A stretch of 64,000 bases of DNA, taken from contig JAUIBR010000025.1 in the NCBI GenBank assembly GCA_030427705.1, forward strand, positions 1 to 64,000. The letters are read 5' to 3'. Made by a program: the position numbers and the translations under genes. This DNA comes from a bacterium. Lineage in GTDB: Bacteria > Myxococcota_A > Bradymonadia > Bradymonadales > Bradymonadaceae. Below, piece by piece: positions 1-9,486 of the stretch. The stretch's first letter is position 1; each line of letters opens with the position of its first letter. The notes below the pieces were generated by a model. The model did no database searches. It was not told the DNA's origin and saw nothing but the letters and a program-made list of their open reading frames with translations.

Positions 1-1566
1 GTCAGTGTTGACCGAAAAGAAGCAGGTTTAGAAGTCCAGGTTCGCCTGGTCGAAGCCGTCAAAGAAGCTCAAAACCGACGTGCTGGACAGCTCTCAAACG
101 ACCCGAGTTTCTGGCCGATGCTTGCGGAGCGCGCCAATTCGATCGTCACCGTTCCGTCGATGGCGATCGCGGAATTGCCGCACGAAAGCTGGTGGATCGC
201 GTTCCGTAGTTTCCAAAACATGACAGAAGATTACATCGTTGAGCGTCGACGTGACGTTCGGCGCTCACCGTATAAAGAAGCCTTCAATCGGCAGCAAATC
301 ACCTCGTCGACGGGCTATGTCGCGGATGAATCCCTGGCAACCATTTTCATCCCGTTGATTGCCCGCGAGAAGGTGGTCGGTTTCTGGACCATCAACCACG
401 AAGACGCTGAAACCTATATCGCTCGCAACCGCACAGCACTTGAGCGAATCGCGCGTCAGCTTGGTCAGGAAATCCACTGGTTCCAGCTTGAGGCCGATGC
501 GCCGGAGCTGATGCAGGGGCGAGAAAACGACATCCTCGATGCGGCTTTGGCAGCGATGGAGCACCTTGAACTCGACCGCCGCCTGCTCGCTGATGTCATC
601 GACCACGCCAACGTTGGCCTGATGATGACCAACCTGTTTGGTGAGGTGACATTCCAGAACGAGGTGATCAACGAGGTGTTTGCGGAGCTCGAGGTATCCG
701 GAAGCGTGTTCGAGATCTTTGCAGGCCTTCTGGATAAGACCGCAGACCGGGTTCAAACCGAGTTCACGACGGTCTTGGAGACAGGCCAGAGCATCTCGTA
801 CAGCATGACCACCGACACTGAACCTAAGAAACGCCTGGAGTTCAGGGTGGGCGCGGTAATGGGCAAGGGCTCGCGGTCGGATCAGGCACGTGCGCTCCTC
901 ATCACAGTCATCGATGTGTCGTCGACAGTTGATCGCGAAAGCGCGCGACTCGAGATCGTCGAAGAGCGCAGTGCACGGGCTCAAGACCTTGTTCGGGTGC
1001 TTTCGGGCTACACCAGCATTCTGGATAACGAAGAGGGTCGGCTGGAAGTTGCGAAGGGGCTTGAGGCTTCGGTCAACGAGCTTTCGGTGCTTGTTCACGA
1101 TGTGGATATCGCGCTCGGCATGGACGTCTCGGACGTCACGCAGCTTCCGCTCAACGTCCAGCTCACCATTCGTGAGGCATTGCGCGCCGCCGCGACCCAG
1201 GCCGATTTGCCGAACGTTGAGCTCGACTTGCCGGACCAGACAGTCCTTGCCCGTGGTGAGCCCGAGATCGTGCAACGGGCAATTCGCCTGCTGATCCTGG
1301 ACGCCACCGACCTCGCACCGGCAGACACCAAGATTCGAATCGACGTCGAGGAGGACGGCTCGTCACTCATCATTCACGTGCGTGTGCCCGATGTAGCGGT
1401 GCCGAAGAGCCTGCTTGAGCAGATGTTGCAGGGCGAAGCCGACGACTCCGAGAACCGGTTGTTCCTGGCAAGGAACCATATCGAGACCGGCGGCGGACGG
1501 CTGGAAGCGACCAGCTCGCTCAAGGATGGAATGCACTTCTCGATCAAACTCATCAGGGATGGATAG
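1..1566 (+). CDS. Sensor protein fragment with GAF-like, PAS-like and degenerate histidine-kinase domains (5' end outside window)
   Basis: The frame is open from base 1, so the N-terminus lies upstream; 521 codons are visible. Counting from the first visible codon, residues about 45-160 look GAF-like, about 200-310 PAS-like ('HANVGLMMTNLFGEVTFQN'), followed by a coiled stretch and a C-terminal region resembling the histidine-kinase ATPase fold. Where a HisKA helix should carry the phospho-accepting His the sequence reads 'DLVRVLSGYTSIL', without His. The N-box position reads 'AIRLLILDATDLA', lacking the usual Asn residues. Only a G2-like end ('GGGRLEATSSLKDG') remains. It is therefore probably a pseudokinase or signal-binding regulator rather than an active kinase. 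It ends 13 bases before the CapC-like gene and is likely in its operon, so it may regulate or sense for that membrane system. The missing N-terminus could hold a membrane sensor; this cannot be seen. Confidence 0.75.
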   Translation, partial: VSVDRKEAGLEVQVRLVEAVKEAQNRRAGQLSNDPSFWPMLAERANSIVTVPSMAIAELPHESWWIAFRSFQNMTEDYIVERRRDVRRSPYKEAFNRQQITSSTGYVADESLATIFIPLIAREKVVGFWTINHEDAETYIARNRTALERIARQLGQEIHWFQLEADAPELMQGRENDILDAALAAMEHLELDRRLLADVIDHANVGLMMTNLFGEVTFQNEVINEVFAELEVSGSVFEIFAGLLDKTADRVQTEFTTVLETGQSISYSMTTDTEPKKRLEFRVGAVMGKGSRSDQARALLITVIDVSSTVDRESARLEIVEERSARAQDLVRVLSGYTSILDNEEGRLEVAKGLEASVNELSVLVHDVDIALGMDVSDVTQLPLNVQLTIREALRAAATQADLPNVELDLPDQTVLARGEPEIVQRAIRLLILDATDLAPADTKIRIDVEEDGSSLIIHVRVPDVAVPKSLLEQMLQGEADDSENRLFLARNHIETGGGRLEATSSLKDGMHFSIKLIRDG

Positions 1567-1579
1567 GACCTAGGCAGCC

Positions 1580-4500
1580 ATGGATTGGTTCCCACTCGAC
1601 ATCTTTCCCGGCGGGGGATTCGACACGTCCATCATGACGGTCGTGTTCCTGGGGCTGCTCATCGCGTGGTGGCTGACCGAGACGTTCGGGTTTGTCTTCG
1701 TCGGTTTGGTCGTCCCGGGCTATCTGGCCAGTGTCTTTGTGATTTCGCCAACCAGCGCGATCGTCGTGCTCGTCGAGAGTGTGGCCACCTATGCGTTGGT
1801 CTGGTTCTGCTCGGAATTCTTTGGTCGAACGCGTGTTTGGTCGATCTTTTTTGGGCGCGACAGGTTCTTTGCGTTCTTGCTTATATCGCTCTTCGTACGT
1901 CTGGTGGGAGAGCTCTGGCTATGGCCCGACATATGGCGGATTTGGACGTCTGCGCTGGGTGTCTCGCCACACCTTCCAGGCGCGTTGAACTCGGTCGGTT
2001 TGGTCCTGGTTCCACTCGCAGCCAACATGTTCTGGAAGCTCGGATTGGCGCGTGGATTCTTGCAGGTCGGCGTTCCGACGGTCTTGGTTTACTTCTTTGC
2101 GACCGTGCTGCTTCTGCCGCTGACGAACCTGCGTTTCTCAGAATTTCAGGTTCAATACGAAGACGTCGCAGTCGACATTCTGAACTCTCCCAAATCCTAT
2201 ATCATCATGCTCGTGACCGCGGTCCTAGCCGCTCGCGCGAACATCCGATTCGGCTGGGATTTTGGGGGGATTTTGATCCCGGCCCTCATCGCCATTTCAT
2301 GGTTCGATATCAACAAGGGACTCGTGACCTTGGCCGAGGCGGTGCTCTTGGTCTGGATCTCCAAATACCTGATGGAGAAGTACTTCAGTCAGAGCAATTT
2401 GGAAGGACCCAGACGGGTGGTCTTCGTATTCACGACCGGGTTTTTGCTGAAGTTCATCATCGCATGGATTTTGTTCCTCGCCGCGCCATCTCTGCGTGTC
2501 ATCGACTTCTTTGGGTTTGGCTACCTGTTGTCCAGCTTGTTGGCGGTGACCATGCTCAGAAAGAAGAGCATCGGACTGGTCATGGTGCCGACCGTCATTG
2601 TTTCCGTGGTCGGCTTCATCTTCGGAGGAATCATCGCGGCGGCATTGAGTGCGGGCGACGAGGAGCCGGTCCTGAACGACGACGATACGGTCGCCATGCA
2701 AGCCGAGACTCCGCTGGCGATCGAATCGTCGCTTCTGTCCAGACACTCACTGGTCGAAAACCGACCAGCGCTTGGCCACCCCATCACACCACTTGAGTTG
2801 GAGCGGTTTGAGACGGTCATGGCGACCATCGACTCAAACGCCCGTCGCGGACGGGTGGCACAACGCACGTTGGCGAGTTCCCTGGATGAGCTGGGGGTCG
2901 AGGTTGAAGTACTCGCCGATGGCGAAGAGCAGGTGATGGTGATTGGGGAGCCGATTGAGACGTTCCCGCGGCAGCGTGGCTGGGGCGTGTATGTCTACTG
3001 GCCCACGCGCACCGGACCGGTGGTGCAGGTCCCCACGGTGCCATCGGAGCCGTTGTCGATGTTGGCGAGCCTCTCGGTTGCCAGGGCTACCAACGCCCGT
3101 GCAATGTTCTTTGGCTCGCTGGCGAGCACGCCGACCGGACGCGTTCTGAACCCAAACACTGAGGGTATCAGTCCGTTCCATCGCGCCCAGATTGAGTCTC
3201 GGCGCGGCGATATCGTTCAGCTTCGATTTGGCCGCAAGACGAAGCTCTGGTTGGGAGACGGCATCAAGGACCTCTTCCCGGTTGGTGCGCTCACGGACTT
3301 TGCGACCGAGGTAACGTTTGGTTGGCCGCCAGAGGCCTCAATTCAACGCGCGCAGGCGCAGGCCAACTTTGTCACGTTAGACCTGGACCACGAGGCCGTC
3401 GCAGGCGTTGTAGCAGATGCATCGCTGGACCATCCGTCAGTGTCTGACATCGGTTGGCAGGACGTCGAATCGCATATTGTGGGGGCTGACCGCCGCATCG
3501 CCTCGAGCGTTTCTGAGATCGGGGCGGCGCTGCCCGCCTCGCAGGTCGAAGCGGCGCAACGCGCGGTGTTGCAGCCTCTGTTCGCCATTGCACAACAGCC
3601 CCCTCCAGAGTGGCGAATGGAGCAGTCGTTGCGAAACATCAGCTTCGCCGCATCGCTCTTGGGGCTCGCGGTCGAGCGGGTGGATTCTGCCCAGGACTGT
3701 TACTACGTGGTTTCGGAGGTGACGCAACCGGTCCGCGGTTTCGGGATTTCGATGATCCGTTGTGATGCCGGGGCACCTGTAATTCTGCAGGCGCCGTTTG
3801 CTCTAACAGAAAAATCCACATGGCGGTTTGGGCTTCTTTTCGCCCGCGATATCGACGCCCGAAACTTCTCGGTCGGCAGTGTCATCGGTACGGCGAGCGA
3901 CCAGTTGGCGGGGTCGCCGCTAAAATACGGGTCGTTGGTGGCTGCATCGCAGCGAGCCGCAATTTCATTGCCCGGAAGTGGTCAGATCTGGACTATCCAA
4001 CTACGCGGCCTGTCTGCCGAACGCGGCGTGCAGCATGACGCGCTCATCTCGATAGAATCGCCGATCCCGATGGGAAAACCACCGGCCGACATTGGTTATG
4101 TAATCTCCACGTTAACGGACGGCGGAATCTCCGCCAGCGCCGACGCTGGGAGCATTGAACTGTCTGGATTGCGTGGGATTCCCGATATCTCGATGAACTA
4201 TGCGAGACGTCAGCAGAAAGGCCGCTACGCGCGCATTTGGTTGAGCCAAGCGCTACGCGACCGACTAACTCCAAGTCCAGGCGTGGACACCCTTCGACGC
4301 GCCGCAAGCCGTATCGAAGCGGAAGTGCGTGTTGCTGATATTGAGGCAGCCCGCAGGGAACCTCCCGTATCGGTGAATGCGGCCCCCGATATCGAGGTCT
4401 TTGTCCAGTTGGCCGAGCGCTTTGCCATTACGCGTAACGTCCTCCACCTTCGCAAGCTCACGACGTCGATGCGAGCGGTTGGGTTAACGCCGGTGGTGTG

Positions 4501-4684
4501 GGTTGATGAAACTCGTGGTCAAAGTTGGGTGACCGCTTCCTACGCTGTCGGCGAGGGGACACCCAGGTTGCTCGCGATACGGATTCAACGAACTGACAAC
4601 GGCGAGGTCCTAGATGACCTCAAGAATTTGACCGAGCTGGAGCTGATAAACGCTAAGGCCATTGACGCCGAGGTCCAGCAATGA
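1580..4684 (+). CDS. CapC/PgsC-like polytopic membrane protein with a large C-terminal domain
   Basis: 1034 residues. The first ~355 residues are a run of roughly ten hydrophobic segments containing two related motifs, 'GLVVPGYLAS' near residue 43 and 'GGILIPALIAI' near residue 230. This duplicated pattern is that of PgsC/CapC, the membrane subunit of poly-gamma-glutamate synthases, and of the related 7-TM modules found beside ATP-grasp ligases. Classical CapC is only about 150 residues, so this is a much longer form. The remaining ~670 residues are soluble and match nothing I recognise. The gene follows the sensor fragment by 13 bases and its stop overlaps the next start (ATGA at 4681-4684), so the three genes are probably one transcript. 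No PgsB-type ligase is present in the window; it could lie upstream. A role in making or exporting an anionic polymer is inference. Confidence 0.75.
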   Translation: MDWFPLDIFPGGGFDTSIMTVVFLGLLIAWWLTETFGFVFVGLVVPGYLASVFVISPTSAIVVLVESVATYALVWFCSEFFGRTRVWSIFFGRDRFFAFLLISLFVRLVGELWLWPDIWRIWTSALGVSPHLPGALNSVGLVLVPLAANMFWKLGLARGFLQVGVPTVLVYFFATVLLLPLTNLRFSEFQVQYEDVAVDILNSPKSYIIMLVTAVLAARANIRFGWDFGGILIPALIAISWFDINKGLVTLAEAVLLVWISKYLMEKYFSQSNLEGPRRVVFVFTTGFLLKFIIAWILFLAAPSLRVIDFFGFGYLLSSLLAVTMLRKKSIGLVMVPTVIVSVVGFIFGGIIAAALSAGDEEPVLNDDDTVAMQAETPLAIESSLLSRHSLVENRPALGHPITPLELERFETVMATIDSNARRGRVAQRTLASSLDELGVEVEVLADGEEQVMVIGEPIETFPRQRGWGVYVYWPTRTGPVVQVPTVPSEPLSMLASLSVARATNARAMFFGSLASTPTGRVLNPNTEGISPFHRAQIESRRGDIVQLRFGRKTKLWLGDGIKDLFPVGALTDFATEVTFGWPPEASIQRAQAQANFVTLDLDHEAVAGVVADASLDHPSVSDIGWQDVESHIVGADRRIASSVSEIGAALPASQVEAAQRAVLQPLFAIAQQPPPEWRMEQSLRNISFAASLLGLAVERVDSAQDCYYVVSEVTQPVRGFGISMIRCDAGAPVILQAPFALTEKSTWRFGLLFARDIDARNFSVGSVIGTASDQLAGSPLKYGSLVAASQRAAISLPGSGQIWTIQLRGLSAERGVQHDALISIESPIPMGKPPADIGYVISTLTDGGISASADAGSIELSGLRGIPDISMNYARRQQKGRYARIWLSQALRDRLTPSPGVDTLRRAASRIEAEVRVADIEAARREPPVSVNAAPDIEVFVQLAERFAITRNVLHLRKLTTSMRAVGLTPVVWVDETRGQSWVTASYAVGEGTPRLLAIRIQRTDNGEVLDDLKNLTELELINAKAIDAEVQQ

Positions 4685-7266
4685 TGCGACTTCGGGCGAT
4701 CCTGTTGGGGCGCGTTACGGTGCTGTTCGTGTTTCTCTTGGTGGTGTCGGCGATGCTCTGGCGTTCACTGAGCTCAACGGCGACCGAAGAGATCGAGGTT
4801 CAGACCCGACCCGAGCGGATGGTGACCTACGTTGCAGCACCCGAGTCTGGTCCAATGTTCTCGCTTTCGGAAACACAAGGGAAGCTTCGAATCCTGAGCT
4901 ATCTGCATCTCAAAGACAAACTGACCCGGTCCGAGTACACGCCGCAAAAGACATTCGAATACGGATTGCAGCTGCGCCTCGTGGAGAAGGGAAAGGTGTT
5001 GGTAACGCAGGACATTTGGCACCAGACGCGCAAATCTAAGATCGGCGGCGAGGGTGAGCGATGGGAGTTCGAATCGGTCTACTATCCGGTTGGCGCCGAG
5101 GACGTCGGTGAGCCTTGCGACCCACGGATGGTCGAACTGGATCTGCAGTCGTGGATGGGTCCAAATCGTTTCGTTGAGATTCGAAGCGCCGCAGCAAAGG
5201 GTGAGCTGCCGCCCGAAGTAAACATCGTCGCTTTTGCGGAGTTCGGTCGCGACAGCGAGCGGGTCGATTGGTTGTTACAAACTGCCGGAAGCGAGCGCCT
5301 ACGCGAGGGAGCGAGCGACCTCGGGTTGGAGGAGTGGAGTCTGCCCACGCGCGAAGAGTTGTTGAAGATGTTCGTCAATGGATGGCGCCGGCAATCAACT
5401 GTCAACCAACCACGAGTTCGAGCACTTTACGCCACCGATTATCGCGCCAACGAATACACGCAGGGAACGGAGGGCATCGAAATCAGCCCCGTTCGAGGGG
5501 TGGTGTACAATATCGAGGGCCCTGCGACCCTTCGTTTTGGCGCGCTCCACCCCGACGGAGGCGCGAAGAATTTGAAAGTTCAATTGCTGGGGTCCGACCT
5601 GCGAGAAGAGGTCGTCACTTGGACCGAGAAGGTCGTTCGTGTCGGAGGCTTTCGAGATGTCAGCGAGCTGGCTTTGGCAAACGGAGATGACCCTCGATTT
5701 GCGCCACTCACCATTCCTGAGTTCCAGGCAGCGACGATTCGGATTACCGCGGTCGAAGGCGAGTTCCGACTTGTCACGCTGGTCGACCGACTTCAGGCGG
5801 TTCAGGGTGAGCCGCGAATCAACACGGCTTCCGACGGGTCCTTGATGTTGAGACCCGACGCCAAGTCGTTCTCTACCTGGATGTTGGATTCTGCCGCGAC
5901 GGCCGATTATCTGCTCGCCGAGGACGGGGTATCGATGGGGGATGTGTTGATGGTCACGCTGCGCGGTCCGTCGAACCAGCGTGCTCCAACGGTTCGATAC
6001 CGGTTCAAGGGTGTCGAGCAGGAGGGCGAGTTTGTATCGGAGGGAGCCCCATCGCTGTTTGAGTTCGCCATTAACCCCATGGTCGAGGACACCACAATTG
6101 GCGTGACCGAACCCACGACGATTCGCCTCCCCATTCCGCCAGGTGCGACACATCTTTCGCTTGAATCCAATGAGCAAGCTCTGGTGTCGGTCGCCGTACT
6201 GTCCTTGGGTGAGGATGACGAGCTTACCCGCGTTGCTCGGGCGCCATACGACGTTTCGCCGCCGGGGCTGAAGTGGCGCTACGCGCCGTCGGAGTCATCG
6301 CCGTGGCTTACCATCAATCCTGAAAACGCAATTGAGCTGGAGACTCAGAAACGGCGATGGCGTGTTCGAAGCCAGGTTCGTTGGCAGCCTGATTTTGGGA
6401 GCGAGGCCGCGATTCGTTCGCAAGAGATTCTGTCCACGACCAACTTCGATGAGGTGTACCCGACGCCGCCAGAAACCCAGAAGCGAGGAATCGTCAGCAC
6501 AATTGCGCCAGGGCCGTCCACACCGACACGGACTATCGAGTCGTTGGCAGATACACAGCCGACATCAGTGGACGCCGTTGCGAAGCTCTCCGCCGATTGG
6601 AACGCAAGTTACGGCTCGGTGATAAAGCCAGATACCGCCTTTGCGTGTCGCTTGCCTTCGGGTGAGCCCCTGCGAATCTCGCTGACGGGTAATCAGGCTG
6701 TGGGTCAGGGATACAGCGTCAAATGGAACGACCAGATGATTCGACGGCGCCTGCTACGCACGACGCGCGACACGCTGACCGTGGCTCCGCCGACGACCAG
6801 GGGGCGACTTGAGCTGGGTTGGGGTTCGAATCGACCCGTACGCATCCGCACGAACTGCATCCCGACTGCCGTTTCGGACGCACAGGTTATGCGAATCCGG
6901 AGGGTTTACTCTGTATCGGCAGGTCGACCGCTGACGCTCAATGTAAGGTCCGCGGACGTGACTTGGATTCTCAACGCTATTGCGTACAGCCCAGGTGCGG
7001 CCAAGGTGAAGGTGACTGTAGACGGTGGAAATCCGGCGCGGCGCGAGGGCAGGGTGAATCAGGTAACCGCAGCGTCACGCGAACTGGCCTGGGAGGTCGG
7101 TCCTGACCTTGTGTGGTTGCAGGACGACGTTACTGCGCGGTTACGCGGGCCCAATGAGCAGGTCGTGCCCATCGGCTCAGACTGGAAACCCGGCAATCAC
7201 CGGGTTCGATTTGAGCTGGTTGAGGGGCAGGGGCCCGTCTGGATGCGATTCTTCCGACTGGACTAG
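4681..7266 (+). CDS. Large membrane-anchored protein of unknown function
   Basis: 861 residues beginning with a charged start and one hydrophobic segment (about residues 8-28), then a long extracytoplasmic part with no domain I recognise. The body is rich in short beta-type stretches and Arg/Glu, and has very few cysteines. The start overlaps the CapC-like stop by four bases; ATG at 4681 or the adjacent ATG at 4684 are both possible. Translational coupling suggests that the protein works with the CapC-like membrane protein, perhaps as a periplasmic partner, but nothing in the sequence shows an activity. Its TAG stop shares the tetranucleotide CTAG with the stop of the opposing lipoprotein gene. 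Confidence 0.7.
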   Translation: MMRLRAILLGRVTVLFVFLLVVSAMLWRSLSSTATEEIEVQTRPERMVTYVAAPESGPMFSLSETQGKLRILSYLHLKDKLTRSEYTPQKTFEYGLQLRLVEKGKVLVTQDIWHQTRKSKIGGEGERWEFESVYYPVGAEDVGEPCDPRMVELDLQSWMGPNRFVEIRSAAAKGELPPEVNIVAFAEFGRDSERVDWLLQTAGSERLREGASDLGLEEWSLPTREELLKMFVNGWRRQSTVNQPRVRALYATDYRANEYTQGTEGIEISPVRGVVYNIEGPATLRFGALHPDGGAKNLKVQLLGSDLREEVVTWTEKVVRVGGFRDVSELALANGDDPRFAPLTIPEFQAATIRITAVEGEFRLVTLVDRLQAVQGEPRINTASDGSLMLRPDAKSFSTWMLDSAATADYLLAEDGVSMGDVLMVTLRGPSNQRAPTVRYRFKGVEQEGEFVSEGAPSLFEFAINPMVEDTTIGVTEPTTIRLPIPPGATHLSLESNEQALVSVAVLSLGEDDELTRVARAPYDVSPPGLKWRYAPSESSPWLTINPENAIELETQKRRWRVRSQVRWQPDFGSEAAIRSQEILSTTNFDEVYPTPPETQKRGIVSTIAPGPSTPTRTIESLADTQPTSVDAVAKLSADWNASYGSVIKPDTAFACRLPSGEPLRISLTGNQAVGQGYSVKWNDQMIRRRLLRTTRDTLTVAPPTTRGRLELGWGSNRPVRIRTNCIPTAVSDAQVMRIRRVYSVSAGRPLTLNVRSADVTWILNAIAYSPGAAKVKVTVDGGNPARREGRVNQVTAASRELAWEVGPDLVWLQDDVTARLRGPNEQVVPIGSDWKPGNHRVRFELVEGQGPVWMRFFRLD

Positions 7267-7895
7267 CCTTCGGGATATGGAACAAGCCAATCGCAGGCCT
7301 CATTTACGGCGCGATGGATGGTGTTTCGGTCTTGTCCACAGACTGTCGATGCGAGGTCGGTGTCTCCTATCTCGTTGACGACTGTGCTGTTGACGAGACA
7401 CTCGCAGAATCCATCTCCACAACGAATTTCGTAGAACCTGTCATCGCTGCAAGGTGACCAAGCCCAAACGCAGACGTCGGTTTGGAGCCCGAAACAATCT
7501 AAGTGGTCCTCACAAACGCCTGATTTGCATTCTTGGTCAACGCGACAATCCGCGTTGGATTCACACACATCGCCATTGTTCACGTTGTTCGTCGTTTGCG
7601 CTTCGTCGATGCAGATGCCCTCAAAACACGTGAGTTCGCCAGAACAACTTCCGGCTACACACTGAGTATGGCAACGGGCAGCTCCACCATTGACCGAGGC
7701 GAGCGCTTCGTTGTCAGCACACACAGGAACGTTGTTTGCGTTATTGGCGTTGTTGATGCGGATGTTGTTTTGGTTGTTGCCGTTATTGGCATTATTGGCG
7801 TTGTTAGCGTTGTTGCCGCTTTTCTTCTCGACATCGCCGCCGCAACCAAGCGCCAGAGCACATGCAAAGGCCACTGCAATCATTCTGAAATTCAT
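7263..7895 (-). CDS. Cys-rich lipoprotein with Asn-rich linker
   Basis: 210 residues from ATG at 7895, chosen because a GGGTGA sequence lies just upstream and the signal peptide is then of normal length; an ATG at 7907 would add four residues. A lipobox-like end of the signal peptide ('ALALGC') is followed by a Asn-rich linker of NNA/NNG repeats. A C-terminal part with about 20 cysteines contains spaced Cys patterns such as 'CESNADCRVDQECKSGVC', common in exported proteins of Myxococcota. It is probably anchored in the envelope and disulfide-bonded. It is the last gene of a minus-strand set after the BASS transporter, 52 bases away. No enzymatic function is visible. Confidence 0.75.
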   Translation of the reverse strand: MNFRMIAVAFACALALGCGGDVEKKSGNNANNANNANNGNNQNNIRINNANNANNVPVCADNEALASVNGGAARCHTQCVAGSCSGELTCFEGICIDEAQTTNNVNNGDVCESNADCRVDQECKSGVCEDHLDCFGLQTDVCVWAWSPCSDDRFYEIRCGDGFCECLVNSTVVNEIGDTDLASTVCGQDRNTIHRAVNEACDWLVPYPEG

Positions 7896-7959
7896 CGTGT
7901 CACCCATATAGATTTCTACAAGCGCCGGCTTTTTAGCAGAAAGAATGTCTGCTGAAAAA

Positions 7960-8853
7960 TCAGTCGTTGCGCGTGAAGAATCGGGCGAGGCTGACGCCGG
8001 CGATGATATGCCACATACCCCAGAAGGCGGCTACGCTTGCCATGCCTCCCATGCCATCGAAGAAGGTGAAAATGAGGACCAGACCCAGGCCGGAATTTTG
8101 GATTCCGACCTCAACGGTGATCGCTCGTTTGTCTGCTTCTTCGAGTTTGAACAGGCTCGAAACGCCATAGCCCAACATCAGTGCGACCAGGTTGTGGGAC
8201 ACAACGACGGCAGCGATTGACAGCAAAAAGTCCTTCGCTGGCCCGATGTTGTTCGACAATGCAATGATGATGAAGACCGCAAGAAACAAGAGCGATCCGA
8301 CTTTGAACGGCTTCACCAAGACCGCCGCGATGTGTTCCTTTTTCGCGCGAAGTGTCATCGCCAAAATCACAGGAAGACCGATGATGGTCGCGACGATGGT
8401 CACCATGCGAACCGCGTCGATGCTGACCGATTTCAGGATGACCGCAGTCTCAGGGTTGAGCCCGCCCCAGAAGCTGATGTTGAAGGGTGTAACGATGATG
8501 GCAGCAGTGGTGACAACCGCTGTCATTGAGATCGACAAGCTGGCATTACCCTTTGCAAGCCCGGTGATGAAGTTCGAGACGTTCCCGCCAGGGCACGCCG
8601 CCACCAATATCATCCCCAACTCCACACTCGCCGGTAGATCGACGACCAGGGTCATCAGGAACGTGACGGCGGGTAGAAGAAACAGCTGCGTCGTTAGGCC
8701 AACCGCCGCGGCCTTCGGGTTCGACACCACCCGCTTGAAGTCTGCTGGCGTCAGCTCGAGCGCGACGCCAAACATGATGAGACCCAAAATAATGTTCAGA
8801 AGAACAAGACTTCCCGGCTCAAAATGTAGCGTTACCTGATCAATAGCATCCAT
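7960..8853 (-). CDS. BASS-family (bile acid:sodium symporter-like) transporter
   Basis: 297 residues with about nine to ten transmembrane segments and typical BASS-family sequence: 'LIMFGVALELTPADF' in the first third and 'LVAACPGGNVSNFITGLAKG' near the middle, the latter covering the discontinuous-helix region that lines the substrate site. Length is normal for the family. The family moves organic anions, including 2-keto acids, bile acids and sulfate-containing compounds, usually with sodium; the substrate cannot be read from sequence. The gene starts five bases after the stop of the upstream small protein and is probably co-transcribed with it. The downstream Cys-rich lipoprotein is in the same direction. 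Confidence 0.9.
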   Translation of the reverse strand: MDAIDQVTLHFEPGSLVLLNIILGLIMFGVALELTPADFKRVVSNPKAAAVGLTTQLFLLPAVTFLMTLVVDLPASVELGMILVAACPGGNVSNFITGLAKGNASLSISMTAVVTTAAIIVTPFNISFWGGLNPETAVILKSVSIDAVRMVTIVATIIGLPVILAMTLRAKKEHIAAVLVKPFKVGSLLFLAVFIIIALSNNIGPAKDFLLSIAAVVVSHNLVALMLGYGVSSLFKLEEADKRAITVEVGIQNSGLGLVLIFTFFDGMGGMASVAAFWGMWHIIAGVSLARFFTRND

Positions 8854-8858
8854 CGAAG

Positions 8859-9260
8859 CTATTCCTTGATAACGCGTACCAAGACTTCGACTTTATCGCC
8901 GGGCTTAAAACCGCTGTCCTGCAAGTAGATTTTCAGCATGCCTTGCTGGTCGACGACGGAGTATCGCTGGCGCCACGAAGTTGATGCTTTGTTTTGCTGG
9001 CGATTGATCGTCGGGCGGTCGAACTCTTTTGTCGGGCGCGAGGCTTCGATGAGCTCGATACTTGGGGCTTCCCGGATGGTGTCATCCGGTGAGGCACCTT
9101 TGGGAAGCGAGGACATGAATGGGTTGGTCACTGCGTCGACTTCGTGGCCACGTCCTTCGACCTTCTGGAGTAGGTCAGGAACCTCATCCGAGCTTTGGTC
9201 GACATCGATATCCTCGAATCGAATCGTGCCGCGCAGGTGTGGATCGTCTTCATTGCTCAT
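8859..9260 (-). CDS. Hypothetical hydrophilic protein
   Basis: 133 residues from ATG at 9260; a TTG at 9308 would give a 16-residue N-terminal extension and cannot be excluded because neither start has a clear Shine-Dalgarno sequence. The first ~80 residues are acidic and look disordered. The last ~35 ('YSVVDQQGMLKIYLQDSG' and following KPGDKVEVLVRV) look like a small beta domain such as a DNA/RNA- or ligand-binding barrel, but no family is recognised. It lies five bases upstream of the BASS transporter. It has no signal peptide, so it is probably cytoplasmic. Confidence 0.6.
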   Translation of the reverse strand: MSNEDDPHLRGTIRFEDIDVDQSSDEVPDLLQKVEGRGHEVDAVTNPFMSSLPKGASPDDTIREAPSIELIEASRPTKEFDRPTINRQQNKASTSWRQRYSVVDQQGMLKIYLQDSGFKPGDKVEVLVRVIKE

Positions 9261-9427
9261 GCGAACAGCATCGCGAAATCGCGCTAAATTGGCAATCCAC
9301 AACGGCAAGTTCTTTTGCCACCTGATGGTCCCAAAACTGGCAAGTTGAGTTGCTGTGAGCGTCGCCTAAATCAACGCAATTATGAGGTTATCCCGCTATC
9401 AGTGGGGATCCTGAAATGGGCCAGGAT

Positions 9428-9443
9428 TGGCATAGATCGTGCT
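9428..9443 (+). promoter_or_regulatory. Candidate sigma54 (-24/-12) promoter
   Basis: TGGCATAGATCGTGCT has the invariant GG and GC dinucleotides at the exact sigma54 spacing, with TGGCA at the -24 side. Transcription would start near 9454, about 33 bases before the ATG at 9487. No activator gene is in the window. A second, closer match stands before a related lipoprotein at 55673. Confidence 0.45.
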
Positions 9444-9486
9444 GACAGTGCGGCCGTCTACTTGAATGTTTGAATGGAGATCCCAA

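Noticed and set aside
265-1275. Long minus-strand frame opposite the sensor fragment
   Set aside because: Antisense shadow without ribosome site or recognisable domain.
1585-2796. Long plus-strand frame inside the CapC-like gene
   Set aside because: Arg/Gly/His-rich composition without domain features; it is an out-of-frame shadow of a GC-rich gene.
7926-7955. Hairpin AGCAGA...TCTGCT between the BASS and lipoprotein genes as terminator
   Set aside because: The T/A tracts lie on the wrong sides of the stem for a U-tract after it in either direction; it may be a simple AT-flanked dyad.
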